Source: Colius striatus (lineage: Eukaryota; Chordata; Aves; Coliiformes; Coliidae). Taken from it: a DNA stretch of 64,000 bases. How positions within the stretch are numbered: the first letter of the stretch is position 1; every line of letters starts with the position of its first letter. The stretch covers positions 13,523,048 to 13,587,047 of the forward strand of contig NC_084772.1 in NCBI RefSeq assembly GCF_028858725.1, given 5' to 3'. The position numbers were made by a program, and so were the translations under genes. The notes beneath the pieces are model-generated. The model saw only the letters and a list, made by a program, of their open reading frames with translations, did not search any database and was not told the origin of the DNA. This document shows positions 37,801 to 50,600 of the stretch, piece by piece.

Positions 37801-40433
37801 CTTCTTAGTCACCAAGTAATGATTTCTTAACCATGGTGGAAAAAATGATTGGTGTTTGTTAATAGTACAGACTTTGTGTTACTTGGGACTTTTTCAAAAC
37901 AAAACCCAGAAATAGATGTCTGTCTATTCTATACACAAGGCTTTATGAGGCCTTCAACTTGGGTGGGTGTAGTATTGGTTTTGTTTTTGTTTCACATATG
38001 CTGGAGTAAATTAGGAGTAATTCTGGTCAGGTGAAAAAAAACCCCTGAATTTGGAATGGATCTGTGTGTGCTGTTCAGTGATCACTTCTGTGTTTATGCA
38101 GTGGAAAAATGCCAGAGGTGGATTACGTTGTCCTAACTGAATGGTTTGACTGGATCCAGAACCACACGGATGTTTCTGTTGACTTGATAGGTAACATTTT
38201 GATGGGATCTGGAGGGACGTGCTCCGGGGTGGATTTCCTTACGGGGCAAAAACCCAAAAAATCTTGTTTCTTGGGTCATAAATCATCCCATTATTCATTG
38301 TAATAGTGGGTGCACTGTGTAGCATCAGACAGCATGAATTTGTGGATGGTTCGTGGATTGATTAACAGCCAAAAGGGAGGTCCAGTGGTGGCTCCGAAGT
38401 TGGGATTTTTTCCTTTTATAGTTTGTGAAATAAGTTTCTTTGTGGCTTTTAAAGCTGGTCTTTGAGCATAACTATTACAACTTTTGTTATGACAGTTTAT
38501 CTGCAGACTTCTCCTGAAGTTTGTTATGAGAGGTTAAAGAGAAGATGTAGAGAAGAGGAAAAGATCATTCCTCTGGTAAGAAGTTCCTTCAATATATGTG
38601 GCTACAATGAGCATTAAAAATGTAATGATTCCAATCTAAATATGAAAGTAATATCCTGACTCTGTTGTCAAAATGTGGTGAAGTTGTTTCTACTGCAAAC
38701 TAAACCTTCACTATTGAACTCTGTTATATTTTAAAAAGATGATCATGCACAGTAACTTTCCCAGGTGTTGTGTTTCAGTAATCAGTGTATTATAGCTGAC
38801 TGTTGAGGTACAATTTAATCAGCTGTTAATCTTCTCTGAGATGCAAGAAGGCAATTGCCTTTGTATCATTAAACAGCATAAAAGCACCCAGTTGAAGCAC
38901 AAATACCTGTGCATGCAGGTGCTGAAGATTTATGTGGGCACTTACTGTTGTCTGCCATTACCAGGATGTTTATGCATGAAGAGTGTCTCTGCTTGAGTCT
39001 GAAAAGAAGCAACTTCCTGAAATTTTTAGTGCAAGAATCTCTGTAAGAGTAAACTGTAGTAATTGAATGATCACCTCCTGTGTCACAGTTTAGAATGGCT
39101 CTTCATTAAACAAGTCTTCTCTAAAGAAAACCTAACCAGGAATATATGTAGTTACAGAAGACAGACTGTGTACTACAAAGGTATCTCTGGTGTTGGGTAG
39201 TTCAGTACAAGCAATTTTAAGTTGGGTACATTCAAAGAGGAAAACTCTGGGCCATGTGAAGTTTTGCCCTGGAGAGTAAATCCTCTCTGTAATGGAAAAT
39301 AAATCCTCTGTATAATGGATTTGAGGAGACAATGTGTTACTTCACAGCTCTACTGAGGGGCAAGGGAGAACAATTATGAATGAAAAATGTTAAGTGGTCT
39401 CCATGAAAAAAACTTAATACTTGATGACAGGCAGAAGTGCTTTTAGAGGAGATTGAGTCAGAGTTAGGAGGAAGTGAACTGGGAATTTTAGTAAAGTGTA
39501 TTGACACAGAAAGTGCCTTCAATACATATTCTTTGCAGTCTTGCCCTTTTTGTCCTTACTTTGCTATATTTTTCTCTGTAAAATCTTGAGCCATATTATA
39601 CCTATGGGAGAGAAAACAGTTCTTGATCTTAAAAGGAGCCAAGAGCCCTGTGCTCCTCTAAGCTGTGCCTTTGAGGTTCTTCATGGAGTAAAACACTAAG
39701 AATTAATTTTTCTCAAACCTTCTGATGCTTTTTGTTACTGGAAATACTTGATGCTGGCTTTTACATGTAGTTCTTAACTACTCACTAAATGTATAAAAAT
39801 TGCAATATATATTTCATCCCTGGGCATCTGTATGATTTGAATGCTTCTTTTCTAGGAATATTTAGAAGCTATTCATCAGCTCTACGAAGACTGGCTCGTT
39901 AAACATACACTTTTTGAAGTTTCCTGCCCAGTGCTTGTGAGTATTTCAGTTATAACCAATTCAGCATATGGAGGATTGTACTCTTCAAATATTAAGTGTG
40001 TTATTTAGTGGTAGAAGTGGAGAAGTCTGCTTTTCTTAAGAACTTTTGGAGAAGGAGAACCTCAGAAAAAAATGTTTACAACTATCAATAGTGTATAGCA
40101 TGTAACTCTAGTCTTCCATCTCTTGGGTGGAATTTGAAGATCTGTTAACTGTGATTGTTTGCAGGATCAGACATGTTTCAGTGAATGCCAAATTCTGAAC
40201 AGAAAGCTCACTGGACAGATCTCTAGGAGTATATTGGTTTGGCTTTAGTGGTAGCCCTGTTCTGTTTTCCTCAAAAACAACAACTATAGTTTACAGTGTC
40301 AATTATTTCTAATGCTCATGTTCTTCTTTTCAAGGTTATTGGAGCTGACCATGACATGCAGAAAATGATAGAAAAGTATGAAGAAAGCCGGGACCAAATA
40401 CTAAATCCATATAATAGGCAACACCATTTGTAG
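27781..40433 (+). CDS. TK2: Thymidine kinase 2, mitochondrial (10 coding exons)
   Basis: Coding exons are 27781-27922, 28813-28850, 29687-29761, 31149-31202, 32728-32817, 33571-33644, 38102-38190, 38496-38575, 39856-39936 and 40335-40433. They join in frame to 273 aa (human 265) with ten coding exons, as in human. Residues 1 to about 47 are rich in Arg and Ala and lack acidic residues, a typical mitochondrial presequence. The P-loop GNIASGKTT is at 65-73, the catalytic Glu in LTEPVTKW at 89, the ERS motif at 141-143, and the Arg-rich LID segment [11 protein letters not shown] at 200-210. The enzyme phosphorylates deoxythymidine and deoxycytidine in the matrix to supply mtDNA precursors. All key residues are present, so it looks functional. 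The gene is compact at 12.7 kb. An out-of-frame ATG lies 7 nt upstream of the chosen start; the downstream ATG is preferred because it gives the targeting peptide and the intact frame. Confidence 0.97.
28125..28242. repeat. 17-bp minisatellite in TK2 intron 1
   Basis: Seven essentially perfect tandem copies of GTACCCTCTGCCCCCCC begin at 28125, 28142, 28159, 28176, 28193, 28210 and 28227, the last ending slightly imperfectly. The minus strand therefore carries runs of seven Gs at regular 17-bp spacing, about 200 bp downstream of TK2 exon 1. Near-identity of the copies implies recent expansion or homogenisation, and copy number is probably polymorphic. Open frames across it on both strands are artefacts of the repeat. 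Confidence 0.9.
30738..30780. other. AT-rich cluster of ATTAAT/TAATTA words in TK2 intron 3
   Basis: Several overlapping TTAATT, ATTAATTA and TAATTAATTAAT words occur within about 43 bp, followed by a normal-composition sequence. They match the core recognised by many homeodomain proteins but could be simple AT-rich drift. Confidence 0.3.
34086..34143 (-). mobile_element. CR1 LINE, 3'-terminal fragment
   Basis: The plus strand reads ATCATAGAATCATAGAATGG and then GGTCGGAAGGGACCTTTAGAGAT, which is the reverse complement of the typical avian CR1 3' end with its ATTCTATGAT repeats. Only about 55 bp is recognisable, so it is a severely 5'-truncated insertion without coding capacity. It lies in TK2 intron 6, antisense to the gene. 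Confidence 0.85.
35350..35795 (-). mobile_element. Partial LTR of an avian endogenous retrovirus (ERVL-like)
   Basis: On the minus strand this reads like the avian LTR beginning near TGGCTGGG and containing TTTTGGATTTGTGCTGGAA, GGTTATTGCTGAGCAGCACT, and a GTTGGGAGGGGACAC-type block. It shares the TTATTGCTGAGCAG block with the solo LTR at 45881-46402. It is an incomplete, diverged fossil inside TK2 intron 6, antisense to TK2; no internal retroviral genes are seen next to it. Boundaries are approximate. Confidence 0.75.
37457..37495. repeat. Four-copy 9-11-bp tandem repeat in TK2 intron 6
   Basis: Four short imperfect copies of CAAATTTGTAA follow each other, with the unit shortening from 11 to 9 bp. 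It is an AT-rich microsatellite-like array with no sign of a mobile element. Confidence 0.6.
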
Positions 40434-41144
40434 AAGTCTGTGGTAGTTGTATTTTAAAAAATGTGTATATGAAGTCTGGTGCAATTTTCAGTGTTTTTAA
40501 TATTTCTAAATATATCAGGTTTTGCTTTTGATTTATGCTTTGGAGAATGTTGTGAACTAACTGCTATGAAAAGTGTAGATACAAGTCATAAACAGATTAT
40601 AAGCTAATTCCCTTTGATGTTTTTAGGTTCTCCCATCTGTTTTACCGTGTCAGTTCTGTTCAGCTGTTTGAGCTGTTTCCCATTTCACTGCTCCTTCCTA
40701 TAAGCACCTAAGCTCTTTTTCCCCAACCCCAAGACAACCCTATTTTTGTAATTTGAAAGAAATAGGTGGGATGTCTTTTTTATTATTATTCAAGGAAGCA
40801 CATGAAGTGCATCAAGTTAAGGTAGCTTTGTTAAATAAGTCTTATGAGGTGGAAAGAGGGAGGGGTCTTACTCCAGTCCTACCTACTTTAGCATAGTCCC
40901 ACTGCATTCAGTGGCAAAATCCACACCATTGGTAAGTGATTGCATAATGGCTCTGAGGCTTTTTTAAAGTAGGTTTTTAAAAGGGCTTATTTCTCTGTAG
41001 TGTTTGTGAACTCACTGGCCCTGCCATGGCTGAGTTGAGTACTAATGAAAATACAGGGTACACAGAGCTGCATTTGTTGTTCTTTTAAAATGGTTATTAA
41101 AAAAAAACCATTTGGATTTTTCAATTGTACTTTTTTTCTTTTTT

Positions 41145-41150
41145 AATAAA
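41145..41150 (+). promoter_or_regulatory. Candidate TK2 polyadenylation signal
   Basis: AATAAA lies 712 bp past the TK2 stop codon and is followed by a T/G-rich stretch suited to a downstream cleavage element. Another AATAAA near 41991 could serve as a distal site. Confidence 0.5.
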
Positions 41151-41199
41151 GAAAGCCAAAGATTGTTCTTTGGGTATATATCTTGAATGGTTTATTGTG

Positions 41200-44100
41200 A
41201 CTTGTAGGTACTTGGAGAGTAGAGAAAAATAGCAGGGGTTTAATTCTTACAGTTAGCTGAAGTGTTGAGTTTCCCTGAATTAGTACTTTTCCCTTCTTTT
41301 GTTTGAAGTTTGAAGTTTTGTGGTAGCTGGTTTTGTGGTGTGCCTAAAGTCACTGCATTGACAGGACCACATGGTTTTCCAAGTCAGGAAATGCAGTTTG
41401 TTTCTTGTTCCTTCAATCTGGTGGGATTTTTTAAATCAATACAACTTCACAACCATCAGTGTACTGAGAGATCATTTCAAGTACTTAGTATTCTGAATCT
41501 TGTGAACCCAGTATCGCCATTCTGCTGCTTTGTTGTAATTCTTCAGAATTCTAGCTTAAAAATAAGGTTTTATGTGTTAATTACCTTCCTTACTGAAGTT
41601 TACTTGTAGAGGGGTAGTAGTCATACATGAAACCTGTTAAACTTTCAAAATGTCTTCTGTTAAGAGACCAAAATAACTATTTTTGGGGAAATAGTTATAC
41701 AAATTTGAAGTTCAATCATCTATAGTTTGTTCTTAATTCTAATTTCATTATGGTTGTAGAAGCCAGGGATGTATAATTTACACACAGTCCAGAAAAGATA
41801 TGTTTGTACAGAGAGTCTTGTAGTACAAAGAATGTCACTGTTATTTTTCAGCTTTTGAAAGGTATGCTTTTTTTTTGTCAGATCCTGCCAACCCTTGATA
41901 TACCAAAACAGTAGTTTAGATAGAGGTTATTGATAGTCATAATTACAATGGAATATAAAGGAATCATTTATATAGCTTATTTATTAAAAAATAAAGATGT
42001 GATGGCTACAGAGAACATGTTTATTTTAGGTTTTGCTATGTTAGTAATTTTCATGTATATATTTTTCATATACAGGAGGGTTGGGGTATTTAATGAAAAC
42101 TAAGGAACAAACCCAAACTGGTTATGTGTCAAAAGTGAAAAATGTTTGCACTCTGCTATAGATGTGTAGATAATACTGCAATCATCATAAATAACTGCTT
42201 ATAAACCTGGAAATGATTTGCTTTTGTTTCTTAAAATCTCTCAGTTGCTGAAGGGAAAGGAAAAAAGGGCAATCAGCATTAGGTTGATATGTGTTTTGTT
42301 CTTTGACTGCCTAAGAAACAGTGGTTGGGTAGAAAGTTGCAAAATACCATAGAAAGGATTCTTGTTTTTGTAGGAAGACTGAACTTCAGTACCAGTGGAA
42401 TGGACAGTATAAACAAGCTGCCACTTCTCTTGGCTTTTAAAATGTGGTCTGCAAGTTGTATGTAGTCTATACTGGTAGATTGAGCTGTACATAACTGGTT
42501 TTGCATACTTTTTTGCTATTCTGGAGTATATTGAAAGGAACACATGAGCTGAGTAAAAATTGTGAGTTTTAATTACTTTTGTAACAATTGATTTCCACAT
42601 CTAACTGCAGTCTCCTGACTTGCCTTTTCCTTATTACATACTCTGGTGTGAATGAGATGATGTCTTCTCCAGACTTTGGTATTTGCTTTGTCTTGATCAA
42701 GGCGTCTTAGCGGATCAGTAACATCTAGGAGCAGCATATAAATTACTGTGAAGTAAGATAGACTGGCACAATTTAAAACGCTTAATAGTTGTGGTCTGTT
42801 AGCCTGGCCTTTTGAGTACTTTCTTCCAGCATGGGAAGCATGTTGAGGAGGTCATCCTTGTTTGACTAAGCATTTCAGAAGAGACTGTCCAAAACTGTAG
42901 ATCTTAAACCTTGAAAATAGTTTCCCTCAGTGTAATTAGCATACAAAACTACTGCTAATAGTAGGTAATAATGCAGCATCTCTCTTCAGTGTGCTTCCTC
43001 CTGCAGACTGGGGCAAGTTTTGGGTATTCTGCCATCAGTTGCTCTTAGAAGATTAAGACCCAAAGCCCTCTTGTCCCTCTCCTGAATAATTATTTTCCTA
43101 GCAAGTTACTCTCTTGTTTCACTACTTGGAGAATTCAATCCTTCCTGTAGTTATGGAAGTTTACATGTGTGCTTCTAAAGCAAGATAAAATCAAGTGAGA
43201 ATTCTGGTGGTGTTTTCTTCCCTCCAGCATTTGAGGAGGCTGATGGAAAGTTCTGACCTTTTTTTTTTTTTAATAGGAAATGGTTAGTTTCAGAACAAAA
43301 AATAGCAGTTGGTAAGTTAATTCTTATATAAATGTAGTTTTCTGCCTGGTCCAGATCAAATTCCTAATTGATCATTTATCATTTTTTTAAAGGCTAGCAG
43401 GTGATAATTATATGTGCTCCATCAGGAGCAGGGCACTGTTTTGTTGAGTGTTGTGTAAAAGTACACCTACAAAGGTGATCTCTGTCTGAAAGCATACAGA
43501 GGTTGGATAAGGAGAGGGACTAAACTGAGGAGCTCTGTTTATTACCTGCGTATTGCATACAAATTACTTGACTTTATGCCAGAAGGCTTTGTGTTGAAAC
43601 CTTGGCTCCACTCTGAAGCTCTCTGCCTGCTACTGAAGATACATTCCTCCCTCATATACACCAGAAAACACTGAGCTGTCAGAGTCCTGACACACAGCAT
43701 GTGGTTCTGCACGTCACCATATTCCATTCCAATTTCAGTTTTTTCCTATTGAATGCTGTGAAGAGGAGCCTTGTGGGATTTCATTGGCTCTCTCAGAGCC
43801 AATTAATTTCCAACAGCTGGGACCTTTAGCTGAGGTAGTGAGTTACTGGTGGTTATTGTCCCTGTGTTTAGGTGCAAGTAAGATAAAAAGCCCATAAAGC
43901 AATGTTTCAAAAGTTGTGTGGTGAGACAGCTCTGATGAATGGTAACCATCACCAGTGCTTTGCAAACCCTTGCCAGGCCCTCTCAGGTATGGCTTTGTCT
44001 TTCAAGGAATTGCTGGGTTTTTATAATACTGTTGTTTTTAATTCAGAAGCAAGCTGTAATTTGTCTTTGTTTCATTTAGTGTGTGTATACTTTCTAGCTC

Positions 44101-45880
44101 CATGGCTTGGGGTTTTTTTTGACTTAACAACAAAATTTGGCTTTCATTCTTGACTTTAAAAACAAGTTTGTTCTAAAACCAAACCATGCTGCTTAGCAAC
44201 TTAAGTCCAGACAGGACACAAGGGTATATGTGTGATACGAATGTCAAGGGGTGAAAATGACTATTGTAAGAGACTGGGCAGGGAGAGGTTGTGTGAGTGA
44301 ACACCACCCAGCTACTGGGTCTGCTGCCTGGGCTCTGTGTCTACACTGATCAAAATAGAATTTATCTAATCCAAGGCTTGGGAGAGCTCAGCCATTCAAA
44401 GAGGTGGTGTGTAGCATATAAATTTGGGAACAGAATTGGCCTTGTATCTCTGTGTTGACATCCAATCAGTCAGTAAATCCCCATTCAATTCGTAGACAAT
44501 CAGGACCAGCTGTAGCACAATTACAGTTGACAGCTCACCAGAGGATAGGCACACATTTTCCAAACACAAACCACTTTCCTTTAGGAAGGGGCCCAGGCAG
44601 CCCTCTTGCTGGCATGCAGCAATGCTCAAGTGGTAGCTCTTATTCAAGTTAATTAGCCAAGGTTACTACCAACAGGGACGCCAGAGCACTGGCAAATGGG
44701 GTCAGAAATCTTACAGTCCCTTTTGTCTGTACTTCTCAGGTCTGACTGTATTTACAACTAGGATTTGAAACCCAGTTCTGCTTTACTCATGTAAAAGCAG
44801 TTGCACAGAGGACTGCTGCCTAAGGCTTATTAAATACGATTTTTTTTTTTATCTGGTTTTCAAATCCCATCTCTTCACAAGCCTTTTTTAACTGTAAAGC
44901 AGTTGTCTCTGGAGACCCTGTAAATTTGCAAATACCAAAGTAGTTTTTAGTACAAGACCTCAGACCCCTACTGTTTGTACAGGAAAAGAAGTTAAAGATT
45001 TTCTTGCAGCAATAAAACTTGGATGAGAAGATCCTGAAGGCTTCCAAGTGTGTAGTAGTCCTCACTACAAAGGCAGAGAACATTTGCCAGTCCTGGCCTA
45101 TCTGCCATAAAGAGTTTCTTCCTCAGTCCGGGTACTCAAACAGAAAGCAGATGCTTAGAACATGATTGTTTTATATGTAATAAATTATGTGCAATTCTGC
45201 TGTTTTTTGGTGGGCATTGGTTCATGGTTACTGTCACCACCCTTGTTCCTGTGACTTAGTGGAGCTGTGGACAGTAGTGCACTGCTTGCAAGTTAAGGCT
45301 CTGCATCCTTTCTTCTGAAAAGCCTCTGTATATAAGCTCCTGGACGTGGACTATGCTGCTCCAAAACTCCGCTCAAGCAGAAGCAAAGTGAAGATCTGTT
45401 TCTCCTGTAGGCCAGGTACCATAAGGACAGAAGCAGTTTTGCACAGGCCCATTGGGGGAAGTTGGTAAAGACTTAAGAGTATTTCTCAAGAGGGGATATT
45501 AACAAGTTCTATAAAGGCAAGCAGTATGGCATTAATGGAGTTAGATGTCTAAGATGGTCACTTCAAGTGGTAGTGTTTTAGTTTCTTTTAGTCCTGGTTA
45601 TTCATGTGTAAGTTGCTGTTAAATACTTTTCCTTGTATGACTAAAGTATGGGGTGTTAGGTAGGTATATGAATCCTGCAGCACTAGTGGTCATCTAAATA
45701 CTTAGGAGGCATCTTCATTTGTGATTGAAGGTTTTTTGCAGTTTTTAAAGAGTTCCAGAATAACTGACACAAGGAGATTTACACTATGTAATTTTAATAA
45801 CCCCCACAGGGGGAAAATACAGCTTATAAAAAGTAAAATGGTTGAGAAGAACGGATAGGTACTTGAAAGAAGGGTAAAGT
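41200..45880. other. Intergenic stretch between TK2 and the solo LTR
   Basis: No recognisable exon, RNA gene or repeat family is seen. The sequence is AT-rich with short, unsupported open frames on both strands. Part of it, up to about 42 kb, may be TK2 3' UTR if the distal polyadenylation signal is used. Confidence 0.4.
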
Positions 45881-46402
45881 TGTGGTGGGTTGACCCAGCC
45901 AGCAGCTAAGCAGTGACACAACTGCTTGCCCCCTGCTTCCCCAGCAAGACAGGGGAGAATAGCAAGAGCAAAATCTAGAGCTTTTTGGTTGAGACAAAGG
46001 TTTAGTAAATGAAGGAAAGAGGAAAAAACAAGTGATGCAATGGCAGTAACTCACCACCTCCCACACATTGAACAGTGCCCAACCGGTCTCTGAGCAATGT
46101 CCACAAGGTAGATAAAATCCCCCACCTTCTGCTACCCCAGTTTTATTGCTGAGCATGATCGTACATGGTGTGGTATATCCCTTTGGTCAGTTCAGATCAC
46201 CTATCCCAGCACTGTTCTCTCCCGGTTACTCATTGGGGGTGAGGAGTACAGCTTGAGAGAGAAATCTGTGACACTGTGCAAGCACTGCTCAGCAATAACC
46301 AGGCCACTGGTCTATTGCCAACAATTTTGGCTACAAAAAACAAACACACCACCCCAAGGGCTGCTGTTAGGGAAGTTCTCAATCCTACCCCATCCCAGTA
46401 CA
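45881..46402 (-). mobile_element. Solo LTR of an avian ERVL-like retrovirus
   Basis: The element is 522 bp, starts TGTGGTGGGTTGACCC and ends CCCAGTACA on the plus strand, so it has the TG...CA ends of an LTR. It is flanked on both sides by AAAGT (45876-45880 and 46403-46407), a 5-bp target-site duplication, the length usual for ERVL-type (class III) elements. Read on the minus strand it has the order of the known avian LTR family, with an AATAAA-type block near 46140. No internal sequence remains, so the provirus was lost by LTR recombination. The intact ends and matching flanks suggest an insertion of moderate age. Confidence 0.88.
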
Positions 46403-46409
46403 AAAGTGT

Positions 46410-47500
46410 GTGCATGTTCACAATATCTCTTCTCCCAACTCCACCCACTTGATGTTAGTTTGGTCAAAATTTTAATCCTGCACAGCTGGAAGTGGGTGAT
46501 GACAGGCCTTCAGCAGTGAGTTAGCAGATCTTTACATTTTAGTTTCTGAGGTCTTTTTCTGGTATAATTCATGTGCTCCTCCTAATTTATAACTGACTTT
46601 CATCTCCAAAAAACAATCTACACTAAATTGATATGAGCTAGTATTTTAACTACATGTGAAACAACAAATCATTCTTGGCACTGAAGTGCTACTGTAAAAT
46701 TTACTTGAAGTATTAAACTCTCTAGGTAACAATTGTATAAAGAAGCATTGAAGATTGTGCCGAAATACAGTACCAGTGATTGCGCTTTTCTAAATTTAAT
46801 TAAATTGTGTGTATGACAATGGTTGTCAATGCTGGGACATTCCTTTTTCCAATGCTTTTTCCATTCCTTTTAGTGGAATGATGGCTTGCAGATTTAGTGG
46901 CTTACAGAGAAGTCCAGTGAACTCCAGAGCTGGTGCAGAGTTAAGGGGCAAGAACAGGAGCAAGGGAAAGGGCAGCAGTAGCTGGATCTCCCTCTTCTGG
47001 TTGCAGTGAACAAAGATCATGTTCAGTGCTTGTCTTGAAATTTGTAGTGGTAGTCACACAAAAAATGTTGACATAGAGAGAAATATGAAACCCGTAATAC
47101 AGGTTATTACCTCTAAAAACCCCCAAAGTGTCACAGAGCTGTTTCCTTCTTTAAACCTAAAGGAATATTACAGAATTTTCTGAAGTTTTCCAAAGATGCA
47201 CCCACTTCAGTATTACACATGTAAAGCTACAAAGTTGGGTCTTCTAGTTGGGAAACATTTTGAGAAAGATGTACCTGTTTTTCCCATTGTACAGCATGCT
47301 ATTCCTGAAGAATGCTCCAGGAACAGGTCTGTAAAGCAAAAAAACCCTCAGCAGTGCTGTCTGGCATTAAGTACAGCCTGAACCCTTGCTAAGGAATTAA
47401 ATGGATACAAATTTATAAAAGTTGCCTAGCTTTAGAAAGGTGACCATCTGGGTTTCCATGACTAAGGTTCCAGTTAAGAAGGGGCCAGTAAGAATTTGCC
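46410..47500. other. Intergenic stretch downstream of the SPATA2-like gene
   Basis: Nothing gene-like is recognised between the solo LTR and the presumed 3' end of the SPATA2-like gene. Short open frames lack splice signals and recognisable protein motifs. Confidence 0.4.
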
Positions 47501-47517
47501 CAACTACTTCCTTCCCT

Positions 47518-47523
47518 TTTATT
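47518..47523 (-). promoter_or_regulatory. Candidate polyadenylation signal of the SPATA2-like gene
   Basis: AATAAA on the minus strand is about 136 bp past the stop codon at 47659-47661. It gives a short 3' UTR. Further signals downstream are possible. Confidence 0.45.
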
Positions 47524-47658
47524 ACTGTCCAAAAGTGGTGGTATGTTTGTTTTTTTTTTAACTTTTGACAAAGCTGATCATGTCCTTGAAAAGATTATCA
47601 AGGCCACAGGTGACAGGAAAAAAAACCAAGGAAGCTTACAAATAAAGCACAGGTAGAA

Positions 47659-50600
47659 TCAGGTGTCATGGCATAACATTCCTTGGTCGGTTTTGTCAAT
47701 AACAACATAAGGCTCCTGGATTTCATTTATTTTGGAATTACAGTTGTCCAGCTTTCCTGCACTGCAATCAGGAGAGTCACATTCAGGCTGCAAGAAGCTC
47801 CTTCTGCTGTGTGTGCTGGTCCTTCTTATGTACGAAGACCGAACATCAATACTTTGTGGTGGGATGTAGGTGAGGTTGGGGGGCTCTCTAATGTGTCTGA
47901 AGCACTCAGCAGCTGTGTGGGCATTAGGAGAACCAGTGGTGGGCTCCTCCATATTCCCAGGAGTACAGCACAGATCTGAAGATGGCTCAACATGTACAGC
48001 TGCTCTGTTCTGCATCTGAGCATTAGTCAGATATGGGTGTTTTATTTTAGAATGATTAAATTCTCTTACGTGCCTGTCACTTGTATTTGCATATGACTTT
48101 GACTCAGCTTGGCCAGTTTCCTCTACTGGATATGTAAGGTTTTCCTGCGTGTCCTTGATTTGTAGCTTTGTGAAGGTGAAAGACAACTCACCAACTTCCT
48201 CTTCCCTAGGGACACTGCCGTTTTGGACAGATGAAACGTCCTTGTACGGCAGAGACTTCAGCTCATTGGGTTCATCTGCAGGGTCTGGGTCTATGCAATT
48301 CATGGCATCGTTAATTTCTGCTTCAATTGATTCTTCAGCGACTTTTTGAGCTTTATACTCTAAAGTATTTTTGCTGTCACGAGAGCTGTCAGCAAATATT
48401 GCAAAGGCTGGTGGACCGCTTGCTCCTGGGGAGAGCGGCACAGGCCTGATCTCATTTGCAGTTGACTCTGCAGTGACTGCCAGAGCACATTCTTCACTTA
48501 GACTGGCTCTTGGCTTTTTTTCAAAAGCTTTTGGAGAAAGATTCTCACTGAAAATAGGTGTTTGTCTTATGACAATGTCACTATATTTGATCAAGAAGTC
48601 CTCACTGTCGGAGCATTTCCCCGGAAAATGTGCAGTGTTAATGACTTGCCTTTGGTGTTCCTGAAGCCTGTTAGTGGATGGAGCAACTGCTAACTGAGGC
48701 ACATCATCTTTGATCTTCAGATTCCCAGCAGCTTCAAAGGATATATCACTATTAGTTGAAGACATCAGTTGAGTAGCAAGGCACAAAGATGTCTCACTGT
48801 TTTCTTCATTTTCTAGATTTTCAGTGTCTTCTCTCTGAGGTGTCTGATCCTCTTTGTCTTTATCTCCATGACGCCGGTGCATTTGTGTTCTCTTCTGTAG
48901 GGTCTTCTCCAAATTGCCATGTTTTTCTTCATTTGTCATTTCGAGGATGGTTTCACACTCAATTCTTGCCAGGAATATTTCAAATGCAGTCTGCTTTGTT
49001 TCCTCATTGTTTCTCTTTTTGACAAGTGAAAACTCTGTTTCTGTTGTTGCAACGTAACCTATTTTCTCCAGTACTGTTTTTACAGTGTCATCTGGGAGCA
49101 CAGATTGAATATAGTAGACAAAATTACCGGTGAATGTCTGAAACAGAATGCAACATTGAAAAACAGATGAACACCAGGGGTGGGGTGGAGGGAAGTGTGA
49201 AAGACTTCCTAAAAATCAAAAGTACTTCAAAAATTACTTAAATCTTTTTTAAAAATTATGTTCCTAAAAGTCTGAATTTTGAGTCAATGAGGCTTTTCTA
49301 ACAGCATTATTTTGTCAGCCCCTCAAGCATTATAGCTTTGCTATAGCACATTAATTTCAGTGAAGTTATGCCAGTTTAAACCTGCTGAGATATGGCTAAG
49401 AGCATCTATATTCAAAAAGGAAGCAGTAAAAAAAAATCATTTTAGTCAAACTAGAGAAACTCGGAAATGTCTTATGTGCTCTACTGAAGAACAGGAGATT
49501 TTTAAACAAATTAGGATTCACAGAATAAGTCAACAAGGTCTAATCTTTTCATAAAGAAACAGACATGATGCAGTCACTTAATTGTATTTCTTAACTGGTG
49601 ACAAGACTGTAACATTGTATTTTCCCATGGCTTAGACTCCTGCTGTAACTCTACAACCCTTGAATTAAGTTGCCATTTCTTTGAAAGCACCTATTGGAAC
49701 GGAGAGTATCCTAGCAGAAATATTGCCAAAACATACTTTCTTTGCACAAGCTGTCTGCCAATATGACTTGAATTAAACGTTCCTTCTTTGTAACAACTTT
49801 AAAAAATTGCTCAACATTTGCTTGGGTTTGGAGCTACCCCAGGCGTGAGGCCTGGTTTGTGAAGTGGAAGTGGGTTTTGGCTTTGTCTGAAATGCTATGA
49901 TAAGAGACACTGTGTTGACCTAGGCATGCCGAACTCCAGGTAAGTCAGATCATAATGGAACTAAGAATGCAAAATCAAGACCTTATTTTCAGCGTGCTCA
50001 GCTTGAGACTGACTTACTTGCTTCCTAAGGCAGATACAAAGCATTGGTCTCCCAAGCACAAACTTGCGGGAGAATGAAACTGACCCCCAAAAAGGCTGTT
50101 AATGTAAAAGACCATAGTATAGCATTGGATGTAGTATAGCATAGGACTCAGCCTAAGTCCTCAGATAAGTTTGGCAACACTACCTTTCACTCCCCAGCTT
50201 CTGTTCCTTCTAGAGGAGAAGGTGCTGTGGGGGAGGGGTAACACCACATCTTGAGGCAGGAAATGTGAATGAGGTAACCCATAACTTTTTATCAAACCAA
50301 ACAAGATATTAGTTTTCTCCAACTTATGTGTTGCAGGAGAATTATTTCAGGCCTTCAGCAAGCTATCTTGTACTTCAGATTACTCACGATGCTCTTCAAA
50401 GTTTGATTTTAATGAAGGGATTCTTGTGTTTTCAAAACCTGAGCCTGCTAACTGCAGAGCTAACTATTTTATGTTTTGCCCTGTTTCAAGGAGGTGAATG
50501 AGGACAACAGGAATCTACATCTGTTTGAGAACGCACAGATGGGACTTAAGGAAGAAGGAAAGAAATGTCTTGTCCTTCACCAGCACCTGTTGCTGTAGGA

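Noticed and set aside
35350-46402. The two LTR copies as the ends of one provirus
   Set aside because: The copy at 45.9 kb has its own complete target-site duplication, TK2 exons 7-10 lie between the two, and no retroviral internal sequence is seen.
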